Shown here piece after piece: positions 36,865 through 46,185 of a stretch of DNA of 64,000 bases; the stretch's first letter is position 1, and each line of letters opens with the position of its first letter. Below the pieces are notes generated by a model. The model was not told where the DNA came from, did not search any database, and saw nothing but the letters and a program-made list of their open reading frames with translations. The translations under genes were made by a program, and so were the position numbers. The DNA is from Gammaproteobacteria bacterium. GTDB taxonomy: Bacteria > Pseudomonadota > Gammaproteobacteria > Steroidobacterales > Steroidobacteraceae. The DNA lies in the NCBI GenBank assembly GCA_011391405.1, contig JAABQQ010000249.1, positions 1 to 64,000 of the forward strand. The letters run 5' to 3'.

Positions 36865-37743
36865 TCAGGTCGTCAGTCGCGACGTGAGATGGCCAACGAT
36901 CATCGCTTCCTGCTGGCGTCGCTGTGCCGCTGACAGCCCTGCGGTGAGTCCGCCGTCGACGACCCAGTCCTGGCCCGTGACGTAGCTGCCGTCGTCGCTG
37001 GCGAGGAAGGCTGCCGCCGCTGCGACGTCCGCCGGCTCACCGGCTCGGCCAGCCGGAAGCGCCTTGCCGAACACTTCTCTCAGCAGGTCCAGGGCGTCGC
37101 ACTCGCGGCCCGCCGGCACGGTGAGTGCCTTGAGGAAGAGCGGCGTCACGATCGCGCCGGGCGAAATCGCGTTGACGCGTATCTTTTGCTCGGCCAGCTC
37201 CAAAGCCGCACAGCGCGTGAAGTGGCTGACAGCGGCTTTCGCGGCGCTGTAGACGGCAGATTGGGAACCGGCGCGATGCGCAGCCGTGCTGCTGCAGTTG
37301 AGGATGACGCCGCCATGCTCGCTCATGGCGAGCGCGGCCTTTTGCGTGGCGAGCACGACGCTGGTGAACAAGGTGTCGATTTCGGCGCGCAGCGACGCCG
37401 GTTCCAGCGCGAGCAGCGATGCCGGCACCTGCGTCTCGCCCGCATTGTTGAACAGGATGTCGAGCCGGCCACGCCAGGCCACTGCGCCGTCGATCAGCGC
37501 GCTCAATGCGGCGTCATCGGTCACGTCGGCTGCGATGAAGTGGACGCGCTCGCCCAGTTCCCGCACGAGTTCGCCGCCGCGCTCTGCCGAGCGACCCGAT
37601 GCGACCACCCACGCGCCCTCGGCAACGAACCGGCGCACCGTGGCGGCACCGATGCCGCCCGTGCCGCCGGTGATCAATGCGACCCGACCCTCGAGTCGTC
37701 GCAACGATGAGTCGCTCACTGCGCCCGGCTGCGGTGCATTCAT
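36865..37743 (-). CDS. Short-chain dehydrogenase/reductase
   Basis: A 292-residue classical SDR. The cofactor motif TGGTGGIG, NNAG, the catalytic Ser in NCSS and the YSAAK Tyr-Lys pair are all visible. It interconverts an alcohol and a ketone with NAD(P). A short low-complexity N-terminus precedes the Rossmann fold. It overlaps the SMP-30 gene by 4 bases and is 11 bases before the ligase gene, so the three are co-translated. Confidence 0.9.
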   Translation of the reverse strand: MNAPQPGAVSDSSLRRLEGRVALITGGTGGIGAATVRRFVAEGAWVVASGRSAERGGELVRELGERVHFIAADVTDDAALSALIDGAVAWRGRLDILFNNAGETQVPASLLALEPASLRAEIDTLFTSVVLATQKAALAMSEHGGVILNCSSTAAHRAGSQSAVYSAAKAAVSHFTRCAALELAEQKIRVNAISPGAIVTPLFLKALTVPAGRECDALDLLREVFGKALPAGRAGEPADVAAAAAFLASDDGSYVTGQDWVVDGGLTAGLSAAQRRQQEAMIVGHLTSRLTT

Positions 37744-38612
37744 GACGTGGCTCCGTAGACCGAGGGCAAGCCGGCACCCGCGACCGACACGTGCACCGTG
37801 AACAGTGCGCCGCTGGGGCCTTTCGCACGTATCTCGGCGCGGTCATGCGTATCGGACGCAGTGATCAGCAGCGTCCGGCCATCGGCGCCTCCGAGCATGC
37901 AAGCGGTCGCGCGCGTGGAGCCCATGTCGACCACGTCAGTGATCTCGCCGCCCTCATGCACACACAAGACCCGGTGATGACTGGCGACCCAGACCGCACC
38001 TTCCGCATCGAGGCTGATGCCGTCGGGCATCTCGCCGGGCAGTGCTGCCCAGACCCGTCGGTCGGTCAGCGTTCCATCCGCTTGCCGGGTGAACGCCAGC
38101 AGCTCGCCGGTGAGCGAGTCGGCGACCAGCAGTTCGCCGCTCCGCAGGATGGTCATGCCGTTGGGAAACACGATCTCGCGCGTCGCGACGGTTGCGCGGC
38201 CATCCGGCGTGACGTGCACCAGCGGGCTGGGCTGGCCGATCTTGCTCGGGTCGGCAAAGAGGTTGAAGTCGACGGCGCCGACGTAACAGTGACCGTCGGG
38301 TGCTCGCAGCAGGTCGTTCAACGCCCAGCCGACCAGGCCCGTGGCGTCGGCGAACGTCCTTGCGACGCCATCGCGCACCGACACGATGCGACGCTCGAGT
38401 CCGGCGACGACCAGCAGCGAGCCGTCATCGAGCCGCACCCAGCCCGACACCGGGCTGCCATGTACGTAAATGGCCTGTGCAGTGCCGTCCGCGCCGATCC
38501 GGTACAGCGTCCCGGCATCGATGTCGCAGAAGTAGAATGCGTCGCGGAACCAGCGCGGCGCTTCCGGAAAAACGAAGGGCTTCTTCTGCAGAAGGTCTGG
38601 AATGTAGTGCAT
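37740..38612 (-). CDS. SMP-30/gluconolactonase/LRE-family protein
   Basis: A 290-residue six-bladed beta-propeller of the SMP-30/gluconolactonase family, metal-dependent hydrolases of lactones. PEAPRWFRDAFYFCDI at the start, LNDLLRAPDGHCYVG, VFPNGMTI and LVADSLTGEL supply the conserved Glu, Asn and Asp ligands. No signal peptide is seen, so it is cytosolic. It may open a ring lactone formed in the pathway. It sits between the TonB receptor and the SDR. Confidence 0.87.
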   Translation of the reverse strand: MHYIPDLLQKKPFVFPEAPRWFRDAFYFCDIDAGTLYRIGADGTAQAIYVHGSPVSGWVRLDDGSLLVVAGLERRIVSVRDGVARTFADATGLVGWALNDLLRAPDGHCYVGAVDFNLFADPSKIGQPSPLVHVTPDGRATVATREIVFPNGMTILRSGELLVADSLTGELLAFTRQADGTLTDRRVWAALPGEMPDGISLDAEGAVWVASHHRVLCVHEGGEITDVVDMGSTRATACMLGGADGRTLLITASDTHDRAEIRAKGPSGALFTVHVSVAGAGLPSVYGATS

Positions 38613-38635
38613 GGCAGGACTCCGGTGCCGCGCCG

Positions 38636-40972
38636 TCAGAAACGCACGTCCATCGTCACGCCGTAGGTGCGCGGCTCGTTGAGGAAGAACTGCATTCCGC
38701 CGTCGATGCCGCCGAAGATGGTCTGCGGGCCGGCGGCGGTGATCACGGTTTCATCCGTCAGGTTCTCGCCCCACAAGGTCACGCTATAGCGCTCATTGCG
38801 CCAGCCCAGGCGCGCCGACCACAGGTTGTAGGCGTCCTGCTCTGCACGCGGGTCGAGGCCGGTGTCGGCGTTCTGCTCGGAGGTGTAGTTCCAGTCCGTG
38901 CGGAAGAATCCGGTGCCCGACGCCAGCGCGTGCTCGTATTGCACCCCAAGGGTGGTGCGCCAATCCGGAGCATTGGGCAGCGTCGCGCCGCTCAGGTCAC
39001 AAGTGCGTTCCGCGGCATTGGTCGGCGTGCGGCCGAAGTAGCAGGCGCCCTGGGCGAACTCGTCGTACTCGGCATCGAGGTAGGTAACGGCATAGTCGAA
39101 CGTCAGGCCCACAAGCGGCCGCACGCTGCCATCGAGTTCGATACCCTGGCTCACGGCCTTCTCGGCGTTGCGTACCAGGAAGCTGAGCCCAAGGAACGAA
39201 GCGTTCTGGAAGTCCTCGAACTCAGACCGGAACACGCTCAGGTTCAAGGTGGCCTGGTCGTTCCAGAAGCGGCTCTTCAGGCCCGCCTCCAGGTTGAGAA
39301 CCGTTTCATCCTTGAACTCGCGTCTGGCGGCCGTCAGTTGTCCTGAGGCGTCCCAGTCCCCGTTGTAACCGCCTGCCTTGTAGCCTTCCGAGACCGTGGC
39401 ATAGAGCGTGGTGCCCGTGGCTACGTCGAACAGCGCGCTCAGGTTCCAGGCCAGGCCATCGGTGCTCAGGTCGGCGACCACAGGTGTCGGCACCGTGGTG
39501 TTCAGCGCCAGGCTCGGCAGGGCGGCAACCTGGTAGACGGAGCGAACGTTGATGGACTTCTCCTCGTCGATGTAGCGCAGGCCCGCCGACAGCCTCGTGC
39601 GGTCGGTCACCTGCCAGTCCGTCTGGGCGAACAGGCTCCAATGACGCGTGTCGTTCTGCGACTGGAAGCTGGACTGGTCCCCGGCCGCGCCGTTGAACGG
39701 CGCCGGTAGGGGAACGATGTCGGCGCCCAGCACCAGTATCGGCTCATTGGGGCTGAGCGATCCACGCGTGAAGTCGTTGTCGTAGAAGTACGCGCCTGTC
39801 ATCCAGGACAGCGGCCCGTCGCCCTGCGACGTGAGGCGGAATTCCTGGCCGAAGGCGTCGGATTCCTGGCGGTCGATGAACACAGCTGCGGTGAACGCGG
39901 ACTGCTCGGAGTCGATCTGCGACTCCACGTCGAAGTGATCGAGGCTGGTGGTCGAGGTCAGCACGGCCCAGTCGAACTCGTAGCTGAATTCAGCCAGCAG
40001 GTCGTACTGGTCGCCTTCGAACTGGTAGGGGTCGCTATACGTCGTTTTCCGGTTGAGCGGGTCGGCGTCCACAGGGCGTCCGAGCAGGCCGAGGAATCTC
40101 GTCGAAACGGCACCCGGCAGGACGTCCGGCGAGCAGCAGTCGCCGTCTTTCTCGGAGTAGCCGGCCACGAACCTGAGGTTGGCGCGCTCGCCGATGTCGA
40201 ACTCGAGCTGGCCGCGCAACGCGGTGCGCGAGAAGCCGCCACTGTTCGTGCCATTCACGCTGTCGTCGAAGCTGCCGTCGCGATCGCTGGTCACCGCCGC
40301 GAGACGACCGCGTACGCCGTCGGTCAGCGCGCCGTTGATGCCGCCCTGCAGTTGCCAGTAGTTGAGGTTGCCGAAGCTGGCCCCGCCCCAGACGCCGAAG
40401 TCGTCCGTCGGACGGTTGGTGATCACGTTGATCAGGCCGGCCGTGACGTTCTTCGGATACAGCACGCTCTGAGGTCCGCGCAGGACTTCGATCCGTTCGA
40501 CGTCGAGCAGGTCGCCCATGGCGACACCGGAGCGCGAGCGATAGGCGTTGTCGATGAACAGTCCGACGGCGGGCTCGAAATTCGGAATGTTGGCAAGATT
40601 GCCCAGGCCGCGGATGCGCAGCGACGTCGTGAACGGGTTGGTGTTGCCCTCCACTTCGAGCGAGGGCACCTGCGAAGCGATCTGCGCGAACTCGACGACG
40701 CCGGTGTCGCGCAGGCGCTGTGCATTGAGCGCACTGACCGCCATCGGCACGTCCTGGAACGACTGCTCGCGTCGGGCGGCCGTCACGACGATCTCCTCGA
40801 TCTGTTGCCCTTCCACCTGCTGGCCTTCCACGACCTGCGCGCCGGCGACGCCGGCGGTGGTGGTGAGCGCCGCGAACAGGATCGCTCGCACTCCTTGCTG
40901 CAGCGCGGTGCTTCCGCTCCGGTCAAATTGCGCGTCGGCGAAATACGTGCGATCGAAATTCTGTGTGGACAA
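38636..40972 (-). CDS. TonB-dependent outer membrane receptor
   Basis: A 778-residue receptor with an N-terminal signal segment (RAILFAALTTTAGVAGAQ), a plug starting around residue 60 (EEIVVTAARREQSFQDVP), then a 22-strand barrel ending in the usual aromatic residue (VTMDVRF). The start is a TTG at 40972 with GGGGGAG five bases before it; an in-frame upstream extension lacks a site. The plug style is typical of receptors for large organic ligands in degraders. In this cluster it probably imports the sulfated substrate or its product. Confidence 0.88.
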   Translation of the reverse strand: MSTQNFDRTYFADAQFDRSGSTALQQGVRAILFAALTTTAGVAGAQVVEGQQVEGQQIEEIVVTAARREQSFQDVPMAVSALNAQRLRDTGVVEFAQIASQVPSLEVEGNTNPFTTSLRIRGLGNLANIPNFEPAVGLFIDNAYRSRSGVAMGDLLDVERIEVLRGPQSVLYPKNVTAGLINVITNRPTDDFGVWGGASFGNLNYWQLQGGINGALTDGVRGRLAAVTSDRDGSFDDSVNGTNSGGFSRTALRGQLEFDIGERANLRFVAGYSEKDGDCCSPDVLPGAVSTRFLGLLGRPVDADPLNRKTTYSDPYQFEGDQYDLLAEFSYEFDWAVLTSTTSLDHFDVESQIDSEQSAFTAAVFIDRQESDAFGQEFRLTSQGDGPLSWMTGAYFYDNDFTRGSLSPNEPILVLGADIVPLPAPFNGAAGDQSSFQSQNDTRHWSLFAQTDWQVTDRTRLSAGLRYIDEEKSINVRSVYQVAALPSLALNTTVPTPVVADLSTDGLAWNLSALFDVATGTTLYATVSEGYKAGGYNGDWDASGQLTAARREFKDETVLNLEAGLKSRFWNDQATLNLSVFRSEFEDFQNASFLGLSFLVRNAEKAVSQGIELDGSVRPLVGLTFDYAVTYLDAEYDEFAQGACYFGRTPTNAAERTCDLSGATLPNAPDWRTTLGVQYEHALASGTGFFRTDWNYTSEQNADTGLDPRAEQDAYNLWSARLGWRNERYSVTLWGENLTDETVITAAGPQTIFGGIDGGMQFFLNEPRTYGVTMDVRF

Positions 40973-41068
40973 GTTGCTCCCCCTGCAGAGTGTTTCTGCA
41001 TTTTGCGGAGCGCAGTGTCGTGTGAGTCGGTCGTGCCGCCTATCGGAATTCCGCACGATCGCGTCAGC

Positions 41069-42049
41069 TCAAGGCTTGCGGCGCAATGTTTCCGATGGCA
41101 GTTCGCCGAAGCATTCCTTATATGCGCGCGAGAATTCGCCGAAATGCCAGAAGCCCCAGTTGAGCGCCTCGGTCGTGACCGTCGTCGATCCGTGCGTCGC
41201 AGCCAGGAGCGCCTGCCGTACGCGATGCAGCCTGAGCCGCGACAGGTAAGTCACGGGGCTCAATCCCATGATCTCCTTGAACGCGTACTCCAGTGTCCGT
41301 TCGCTCACCCGCGCGACCTTGCAGAGGTCGGTCACGTAAAGACGGTCGCCGGGCTGCGCCATTGCATAGTCCTCGGCGGTCTTCACGATGACACTTTGTG
41401 CCTGGCGAGTGCGGTCGTTGCGTGTGGACTCGAAGCCATCAGCCACCCTCAGTGTGGCAAGCAGTGTTTCGAGCAGTTCGTTCTGCGCGTTCACACGCTC
41501 TTTCATTTGCTCCCCGAAAAGTGCGGGCTGGAACAAGGCGGTGTCCACCAGCAATTTCCCCCAATCGAACAGTCGCCGAACGCTTTCCGGGTCGGCCTGC
41601 AAAGGCTCGGCTCCTTCTGGCACATGAAACTCGGCAGCGCGCTGCCGGGCCGTCAGGTGCGCAAGGATGTCCTCTGGCGGCAAGAGAAAAGTAATGCTCT
41701 CCCAGCCGCCTTCGGCGACTAACGTGTTTTCCATCTCCGACTCTGCGGCGAGCAAGAGCCCGGGGCGAACCGGCAAGCCATTGATCGTCCCGTGGGCCTG
41801 GGGGCCGAACGTGACGTACGCGAGGAAGCCACTGCGAACGCTGGTGCGCGTCCGGACGCGCAGGTTGGTCGAGTGGAACACGACAGCGGCCGATTCGAGG
41901 CGAATCATCACCCGCCGAACTCGAAGCGGCAGTGACTGGAGTTGCACTGCATCCAGGTCGAGTAGTTCGACACCGGTATTGGCTGCGGTAGGGTCGCTGA
42001 TGTCGACCACCGTGACCGCATTTTCGGCTGCAGTTGGTTTGCCCTTCAT
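41069..42049 (-). CDS. AraC-family regulator, downstream member of tandem pair
   Basis: A 326-residue protein with a C-terminal AraC DNA-binding domain (two HTHs; VSERTLEYAFKEIMGLSPVTYL, then WGFWHFGEFSRAYKECFGELPS). The N-terminal about 200 residues are a shared sensor-like domain with TVVDISDPTAAN and VRTRTSVRSGFLAYVTFG. It is a clear paralogue of the next gene upstream and overlaps it by 4 bases. It is placed 97 bases before the TonB receptor gene on the same strand. Start at MKGKPTAAEN; the open frame above it is a shadow of the partner gene. Confidence 0.88.
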   Translation of the reverse strand: MKGKPTAAENAVTVVDISDPTAANTGVELLDLDAVQLQSLPLRVRRVMIRLESAAVVFHSTNLRVRTRTSVRSGFLAYVTFGPQAHGTINGLPVRPGLLLAAESEMENTLVAEGGWESITFLLPPEDILAHLTARQRAAEFHVPEGAEPLQADPESVRRLFDWGKLLVDTALFQPALFGEQMKERVNAQNELLETLLATLRVADGFESTRNDRTRQAQSVIVKTAEDYAMAQPGDRLYVTDLCKVARVSERTLEYAFKEIMGLSPVTYLSRLRLHRVRQALLAATHGSTTVTTEALNWGFWHFGEFSRAYKECFGELPSETLRRKP

Positions 42050-43071
42050 GCCGGCGTGCTGCGGGACTGCGCGGGAATGGCCGTAGTGCTGTCGGGTTCG
42101 CGTCGCAGGGTTCGCGACGGTGGCTCCCCGAAGCACTGCTTGTACGCCCGCGAGAATTCGCCAAAGTGCCAGAAACCCCACTTGAGCGCCTCGGTCGAGA
42201 TGAGGGTTGATCCCGGCTCTGCAGCGAGCAGGGCGGCGCGCACCCAGTGCAGGCGCAGTCGCACCAGATATCCCATCGGGGACAGCCCGGTCACGTCCTT
42301 GAAGGCGTACTCGAGCGTGCGTTCGCTGACGTCGGCGGCCTGGCACAGATCCGATACATGCACGCGCTCGCCGGCTCGGGAGCGCGCGTGATCCTCCGCG
42401 ATCTTGACGATCCGGCTGTAGCCCTGTCGTGTCCTTTCCATGCCGGTAGGTTCGAGTTTGTCTGCCGAATGCATCGCCGTGAGAAGCACTTCCAGCAACT
42501 CGACCTGGGCAGCTTCCCGCTCGGGACGCCCCTCTTCGAACAGCGCAGGCTTCCTTGACCCGGCAACCGCCAGGCGCTTTCCCCAGCGGAAGAGCGCCCG
42601 GGCCTGGGCCGGATCGGTACGCAGTACTTCCACGCCGCGTGGCCAGCGAAACTCGCCGGCGCGCTGACGGGCGGACAGCTGTTCCCGGATGTCGTCTGGT
42701 CGAACCAGCAATGCGACGCTCTCATAGCCCGAATCGACGACGAACCCAACCTCGGTCCCAGTCTCGGCGACCAGCAGCATGCCTGGACGAACCTCGAGTC
42801 CCTCCACGATGCCATCGGCCCGCGGACCGAAGGTGACGTAGGCCAGCAGACCGTCGTGCACCCGGGTTCGTGTCCTGACAGGCAGATTCGTCGAGTGATA
42901 GACGACGATGGCCGACTTGAGTCGCACGATCACGCGCCGCGCGCGCAGAGGTGTGGACAGCAGGGGCATTCCAACCTGCTCGAGCACGGCCATGCCAGCG
43001 TTGGCGGCAGTCAAGTCGGTGATGTCGACGACCGTGACGCCAGGTTGAACGGGTGTAGTGGAATGCCCCAT
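42046..43071 (-). CDS. AraC-family regulator, upstream member of tandem pair
   Basis: A 341-residue paralogue of the neighbouring regulator with the same sensor-like N-terminus (TVVDITDLTAANAG, VRTRTRVHDGLLAYVTFG) and a nearly identical C-terminal domain (TLEYAFKDVTGLSPMGYL, WGFWHFGEFSRAYKQCFGEPPS). The N-terminal halves differ more than the DNA-binding ends, which suggests different signals acting on the same or similar operators. It is divergent from the arylsulfatase, with GGACA-type repeats in the shared 166-base region. Confidence 0.88.
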   Translation of the reverse strand: MGHSTTPVQPGVTVVDITDLTAANAGMAVLEQVGMPLLSTPLRARRVIVRLKSAIVVYHSTNLPVRTRTRVHDGLLAYVTFGPRADGIVEGLEVRPGMLLVAETGTEVGFVVDSGYESVALLVRPDDIREQLSARQRAGEFRWPRGVEVLRTDPAQARALFRWGKRLAVAGSRKPALFEEGRPEREAAQVELLEVLLTAMHSADKLEPTGMERTRQGYSRIVKIAEDHARSRAGERVHVSDLCQAADVSERTLEYAFKDVTGLSPMGYLVRLRLHWVRAALLAAEPGSTLISTEALKWGFWHFGEFSRAYKQCFGEPPSRTLRREPDSTTAIPAQSRSTPA

Positions 43072-43119
43072 CGTCGTTTCGTTCTGCGGATTTCCGATAG
43101 ACCACTGCCAACGGTTGCC

Positions 43120-43159
43120 CGGACACTGGCGATTGTCCGATCCATGTACTTGTAGGACA
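43120..43159. promoter_or_regulatory. GGACA-motif cluster between AraC pair and sulfatase
   Basis: CGGACA (43120-43125) and TGTCCG (43134-43139) form a perfect inverted repeat with an 8-base gap; another GGACA follows at 43155-43159. Spaced half-sites in the divergent control region are candidate operators for the tandem AraC proteins. This is inferred from position and symmetry only. Confidence 0.35.
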
Positions 43160-43237
43160 GTGCCGGCACCGGCCGCTTTTCGACCCCAAAGTTTACCGCG
43201 TCCAATCCCGAAGATGGCTCGCAACAGGAGAATTCTC

Positions 43238-45046
43238 GTGGCATCAGCCAACGTGACTCGAGCCAGTGTCGCCGTGATCGCGGGCCTCCACGCAGCCCTT
43301 TTCTCCGCGGGTGCGCCCGCGCAGGCGGAGGTTCAGCCGAAGCGGCCGAACATCGTCGTCATTCTCGGCGACGACCTGGGCTTCGCGGATATTGGTTCGT
43401 TCGGCAGCGAGATCAATACCCCGAACCTCGACAACCTGGCCAGGGAAGGCGTTCGCTTCGCGAACTTCTACACGCACGCGAGCTGCTCGCCCACGCGATC
43501 GATTCTGCTGAGCGGCGTCGATACGCACCTGAACGGCCTCGGCAACATGAGCGAGTGGACCGCGCCCAACCAGCGAGGCGCGGTCGGCTACGAGGGCTAC
43601 CTCAACCACCGCGTCGCCACGCTGCCACAGCTGCTGAAGGATTCCGGCTATCACACCTACATGGTCGGCAAGTGGCACCTGGGCAAGCAGCCCGACCGGA
43701 TTCCGCGCGCGCGCGGCTTCGAGCGCGATTTCTCGCTGCTCGACGGGGCAGGCAGCTACTGGGACATGTGGAATTTCACGGGCGCCTCGCCGAAGTCGAC
43801 CTTCACGGAAGACGGCCGCTACCTGACGCAGCTGCCGAAGGACTACTACGCGACGAAGACCTATACCGACAAGATGATCGGGTTCATCGATGCCAACCAT
43901 GGCGACGGCAAGCCGTTCTTTGCCTACGTGGCCCACCAGGCGCCGCACGATCCCTACCACCTGCCGAAGGAATGGCGCAGTCGCCACGTCGGTGAATACG
44001 ACAAGGGCTGGGACGCGATCCGGCAGGAGCGGCTCAAGCGGCAGATCGAACTCGGCATCATGCCGGCGGGTACGCAACTCGCGGAGCGGATGTATTTCCT
44101 GCCAGACCCAGTCGTGCTCGCACCGGCGAGCCGCGCCATTCTCGGTAAGAAAATGGAGCTCTACGCCGGCATGGTCGAGAACCTGGACTACCACGTCGGC
44201 CGCCTGATCGACCATTTGAAGAAGATCGGCGAGTACGAAAACACGATCTTCATCGTCTTCGGCGACAACGGCGCCGAGGGCACCGACCTGTTCAAGATGA
44301 TCGCGGGCACGCCGGGCACGCTCAACTACCTCTTCGCGGCGTCCCGCTGGTCGCAGACCAACCCCAACGCGTGGGGCGATCCGGGTTCGTACGTCGGCTA
44401 CGGTCCGATGTGGGCGCAGGTGTCGATGACGCCGTTCAGCCAGTACAAGGGTTGGACCGCCGAAGGCGGCATCCGCAATGCGCTGATCGTGAGCGGCCCT
44501 GTAGTCCAGCGGCCCAAGGGCAGCGTCAACCACGGGCTCATGCACGTCGGCGACATCATGCCGACGCTGCTGTCGATTGCAGGTGCGAGCTATCCGAAGA
44601 CGAGCGCCGAAGGTCAGGAACTGCCCGCGCTGATGGGCAAGCCCTGGAACGACGTGCTGGCCGGCCGGGCGGAGTCGCCACGCACGGAACGCGACTATCT
44701 CGCGTGGGAGATCTTCGGCAACCGCGCGGTGCGGCAGGGCGAGTGGAAACTGCGCTGGCAGTTCAAGCCGTACGGCACGGGCGAATGGGAGCTGTATAAC
44801 GTCGCGACCGATCCCGGCGAACGCATGAACGTGGCCGCGCAGAATCCCGAAAAAGTGCAGGCGCTGCTGGCAGTCTGGGACGGCTATGCCAAGGCCAACA
44901 ACGTGATCCTGCCGACCCGCGGGCCGTTCGAAACCCTGTACGACCAGCTGCCCGTGCGTGTCCCGGTCGACGAGGGCTTCCCGCCGCTCATCTACCAGCG
45001 GCAGTTCGTGCCGCCGCAGGAAATGCTGGCGGAACCCAAGCCGTGA
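43238..45046 (+). CDS. Arylsulfatase, Cys-type, exported
   Basis: A 602-residue sulfatase. The GTG start at 43238 has a canonical AGGAG seven bases upstream; an in-frame ATG at 43214 would add eight residues. A signal peptide (ASVAVIAGLHAALFSAGAPAQA) is followed by NIVVILGDDLGFADIG with metal-ligand Asp residues. The formylglycine Cys is near residue 83 in ASCSPTRSILLSG, the classic C-x-P-x-R form. VGKWHLG and VFGDNGAEGTD are further active-site segments. It heads the plus-strand arm of the island, sharing a control region with the AraC pair, and probably needs the maturase at 32590. Confidence 0.93.
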   Translation: MASANVTRASVAVIAGLHAALFSAGAPAQAEVQPKRPNIVVILGDDLGFADIGSFGSEINTPNLDNLAREGVRFANFYTHASCSPTRSILLSGVDTHLNGLGNMSEWTAPNQRGAVGYEGYLNHRVATLPQLLKDSGYHTYMVGKWHLGKQPDRIPRARGFERDFSLLDGAGSYWDMWNFTGASPKSTFTEDGRYLTQLPKDYYATKTYTDKMIGFIDANHGDGKPFFAYVAHQAPHDPYHLPKEWRSRHVGEYDKGWDAIRQERLKRQIELGIMPAGTQLAERMYFLPDPVVLAPASRAILGKKMELYAGMVENLDYHVGRLIDHLKKIGEYENTIFIVFGDNGAEGTDLFKMIAGTPGTLNYLFAASRWSQTNPNAWGDPGSYVGYGPMWAQVSMTPFSQYKGWTAEGGIRNALIVSGPVVQRPKGSVNHGLMHVGDIMPTLLSIAGASYPKTSAEGQELPALMGKPWNDVLAGRAESPRTERDYLAWEIFGNRAVRQGEWKLRWQFKPYGTGEWELYNVATDPGERMNVAAQNPEKVQALLAVWDGYAKANNVILPTRGPFETLYDQLPVRVPVDEGFPPLIYQRQFVPPQEMLAEPKP

Positions 45047-45092
45047 TTGACACCGGTCCGCGAATCAACCAGGCAAGAAGGACGATAATTTC

Positions 45093-46094
45093 ATGAACAT
45101 CGCACGGGGTTGGGCGCATCCGCTGGCCGGCTTGCGCGGCGTAGGGTTGACGTTGCTGGCCATGGGCATCTTCTGCCCGTTGACCGCCATGTCGCAGGTG
45201 CCTCCGCGCTTCTACTGGAAGACCCTGTCCGGCGCGAGTGCGGTGCCGCTGATCGTGACGTCCATGAGCGGCAACACGAATCCCTTCGATGCCGCGCACA
45301 CCGTGACACCGGGCGCCGATTTCGAAGGCACCCTGGCCCTGGCTGGGTATGCGCGCACCTTCACCTTGTTCGATCGCGCGGCCATGGGGGCGGTGCTGGT
45401 CCCCATGGGACGTATCTCGGGCGACGTCATCACTCCGGGTGGCGAACCGGTCTCGCAGTCGGTGAGCGGCTTTGGCGACCCGACCGTGGAGTTCAACCTC
45501 AACCTGATCGGACCGAAGGCGCAGAAGAACATTCCAGACGTCATCCGCTACGAACCGGGCTTTTCGCTCGACGTGCTGGCGGACCTCGCCATCCCGATCG
45601 GTGAATACGACAGCAGCCAGCCCTTGAACGTGGGGCAGAACCGCTGGTACGGACGCGTCGGCTTTCCCATCGTCTGGCAGCTGGGCGCATGGGTGCCAGG
45701 ACGCCGCACGACGCTGGAATTCCTGCCCGCGGTCTGGCTCTTCGGCGACAACACCGACTACGTCGGCCAGACGCTGGAGACGGATCCGCTGTACCAGATC
45801 GACGCGCACCTCACGCGTGACTTCACCGCGCACCTCTGGGGCTCGCTCGATGCAGCCTGGTACAACGGCGGCGAGGCGACTGTCGACGGGGTCAAGGGCG
45901 AGGAAATTGACAACTACGGCTTCGGTCTAACGCTGGGCTACCAGATCAACGACAACCTCGGGCTCACCTTCAGTTACAAGTCGACGGCCAGCGACAACGC
46001 GCCGGACGATCTGCAGATGGACGTGTTCATGATCTCGCTGGTCTCCGGGTGGCATCCGATCATCGAAGGCTCGAAACGGCTGCAGAGCGAGTAG
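45093..46094 (+). CDS. Outer-membrane transporter-like protein (phenol MetA-type barrel)
   Basis: A 333-residue exported protein: signal peptide (LTLLAMGIFCPLTAMSQ), then alternating beta-strand sequence of an outer-membrane barrel. GFGDPTVEFNLNLIG, PIGEYDSSQPLNVGQNRW and the C-terminal NLGLTFSYKST resemble the MetA-pathway of phenol degradation family, often called transporter. It follows the sulfatase by 46 bases and precedes a second barrel protein, so it may let hydrophobic substrate or product cross the outer membrane. The role is inferred from family and context. Confidence 0.75.
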   Translation: MNIARGWAHPLAGLRGVGLTLLAMGIFCPLTAMSQVPPRFYWKTLSGASAVPLIVTSMSGNTNPFDAAHTVTPGADFEGTLALAGYARTFTLFDRAAMGAVLVPMGRISGDVITPGGEPVSQSVSGFGDPTVEFNLNLIGPKAQKNIPDVIRYEPGFSLDVLADLAIPIGEYDSSQPLNVGQNRWYGRVGFPIVWQLGAWVPGRRTTLEFLPAVWLFGDNTDYVGQTLETDPLYQIDAHLTRDFTAHLWGSLDAAWYNGGEATVDGVKGEEIDNYGFGLTLGYQINDNLGLTFSYKSTASDNAPDDLQMDVFMISLVSGWHPIIEGSKRLQSE

Positions 46095-46185
46095 CCGCCT
46101 GGAGGGCGTTCAACGCATTCCGCGCCACGCAAAAATGAGACGCGCGGCGTTCTCTGTCGGTCCGCATCAGCAGGGGAGAACGAAG

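Noticed and set aside
39935-41722. 595-residue plus-strand ORF
   Set aside because: It is antisense to the TonB receptor and an AraC gene, a typical result of high GC content.
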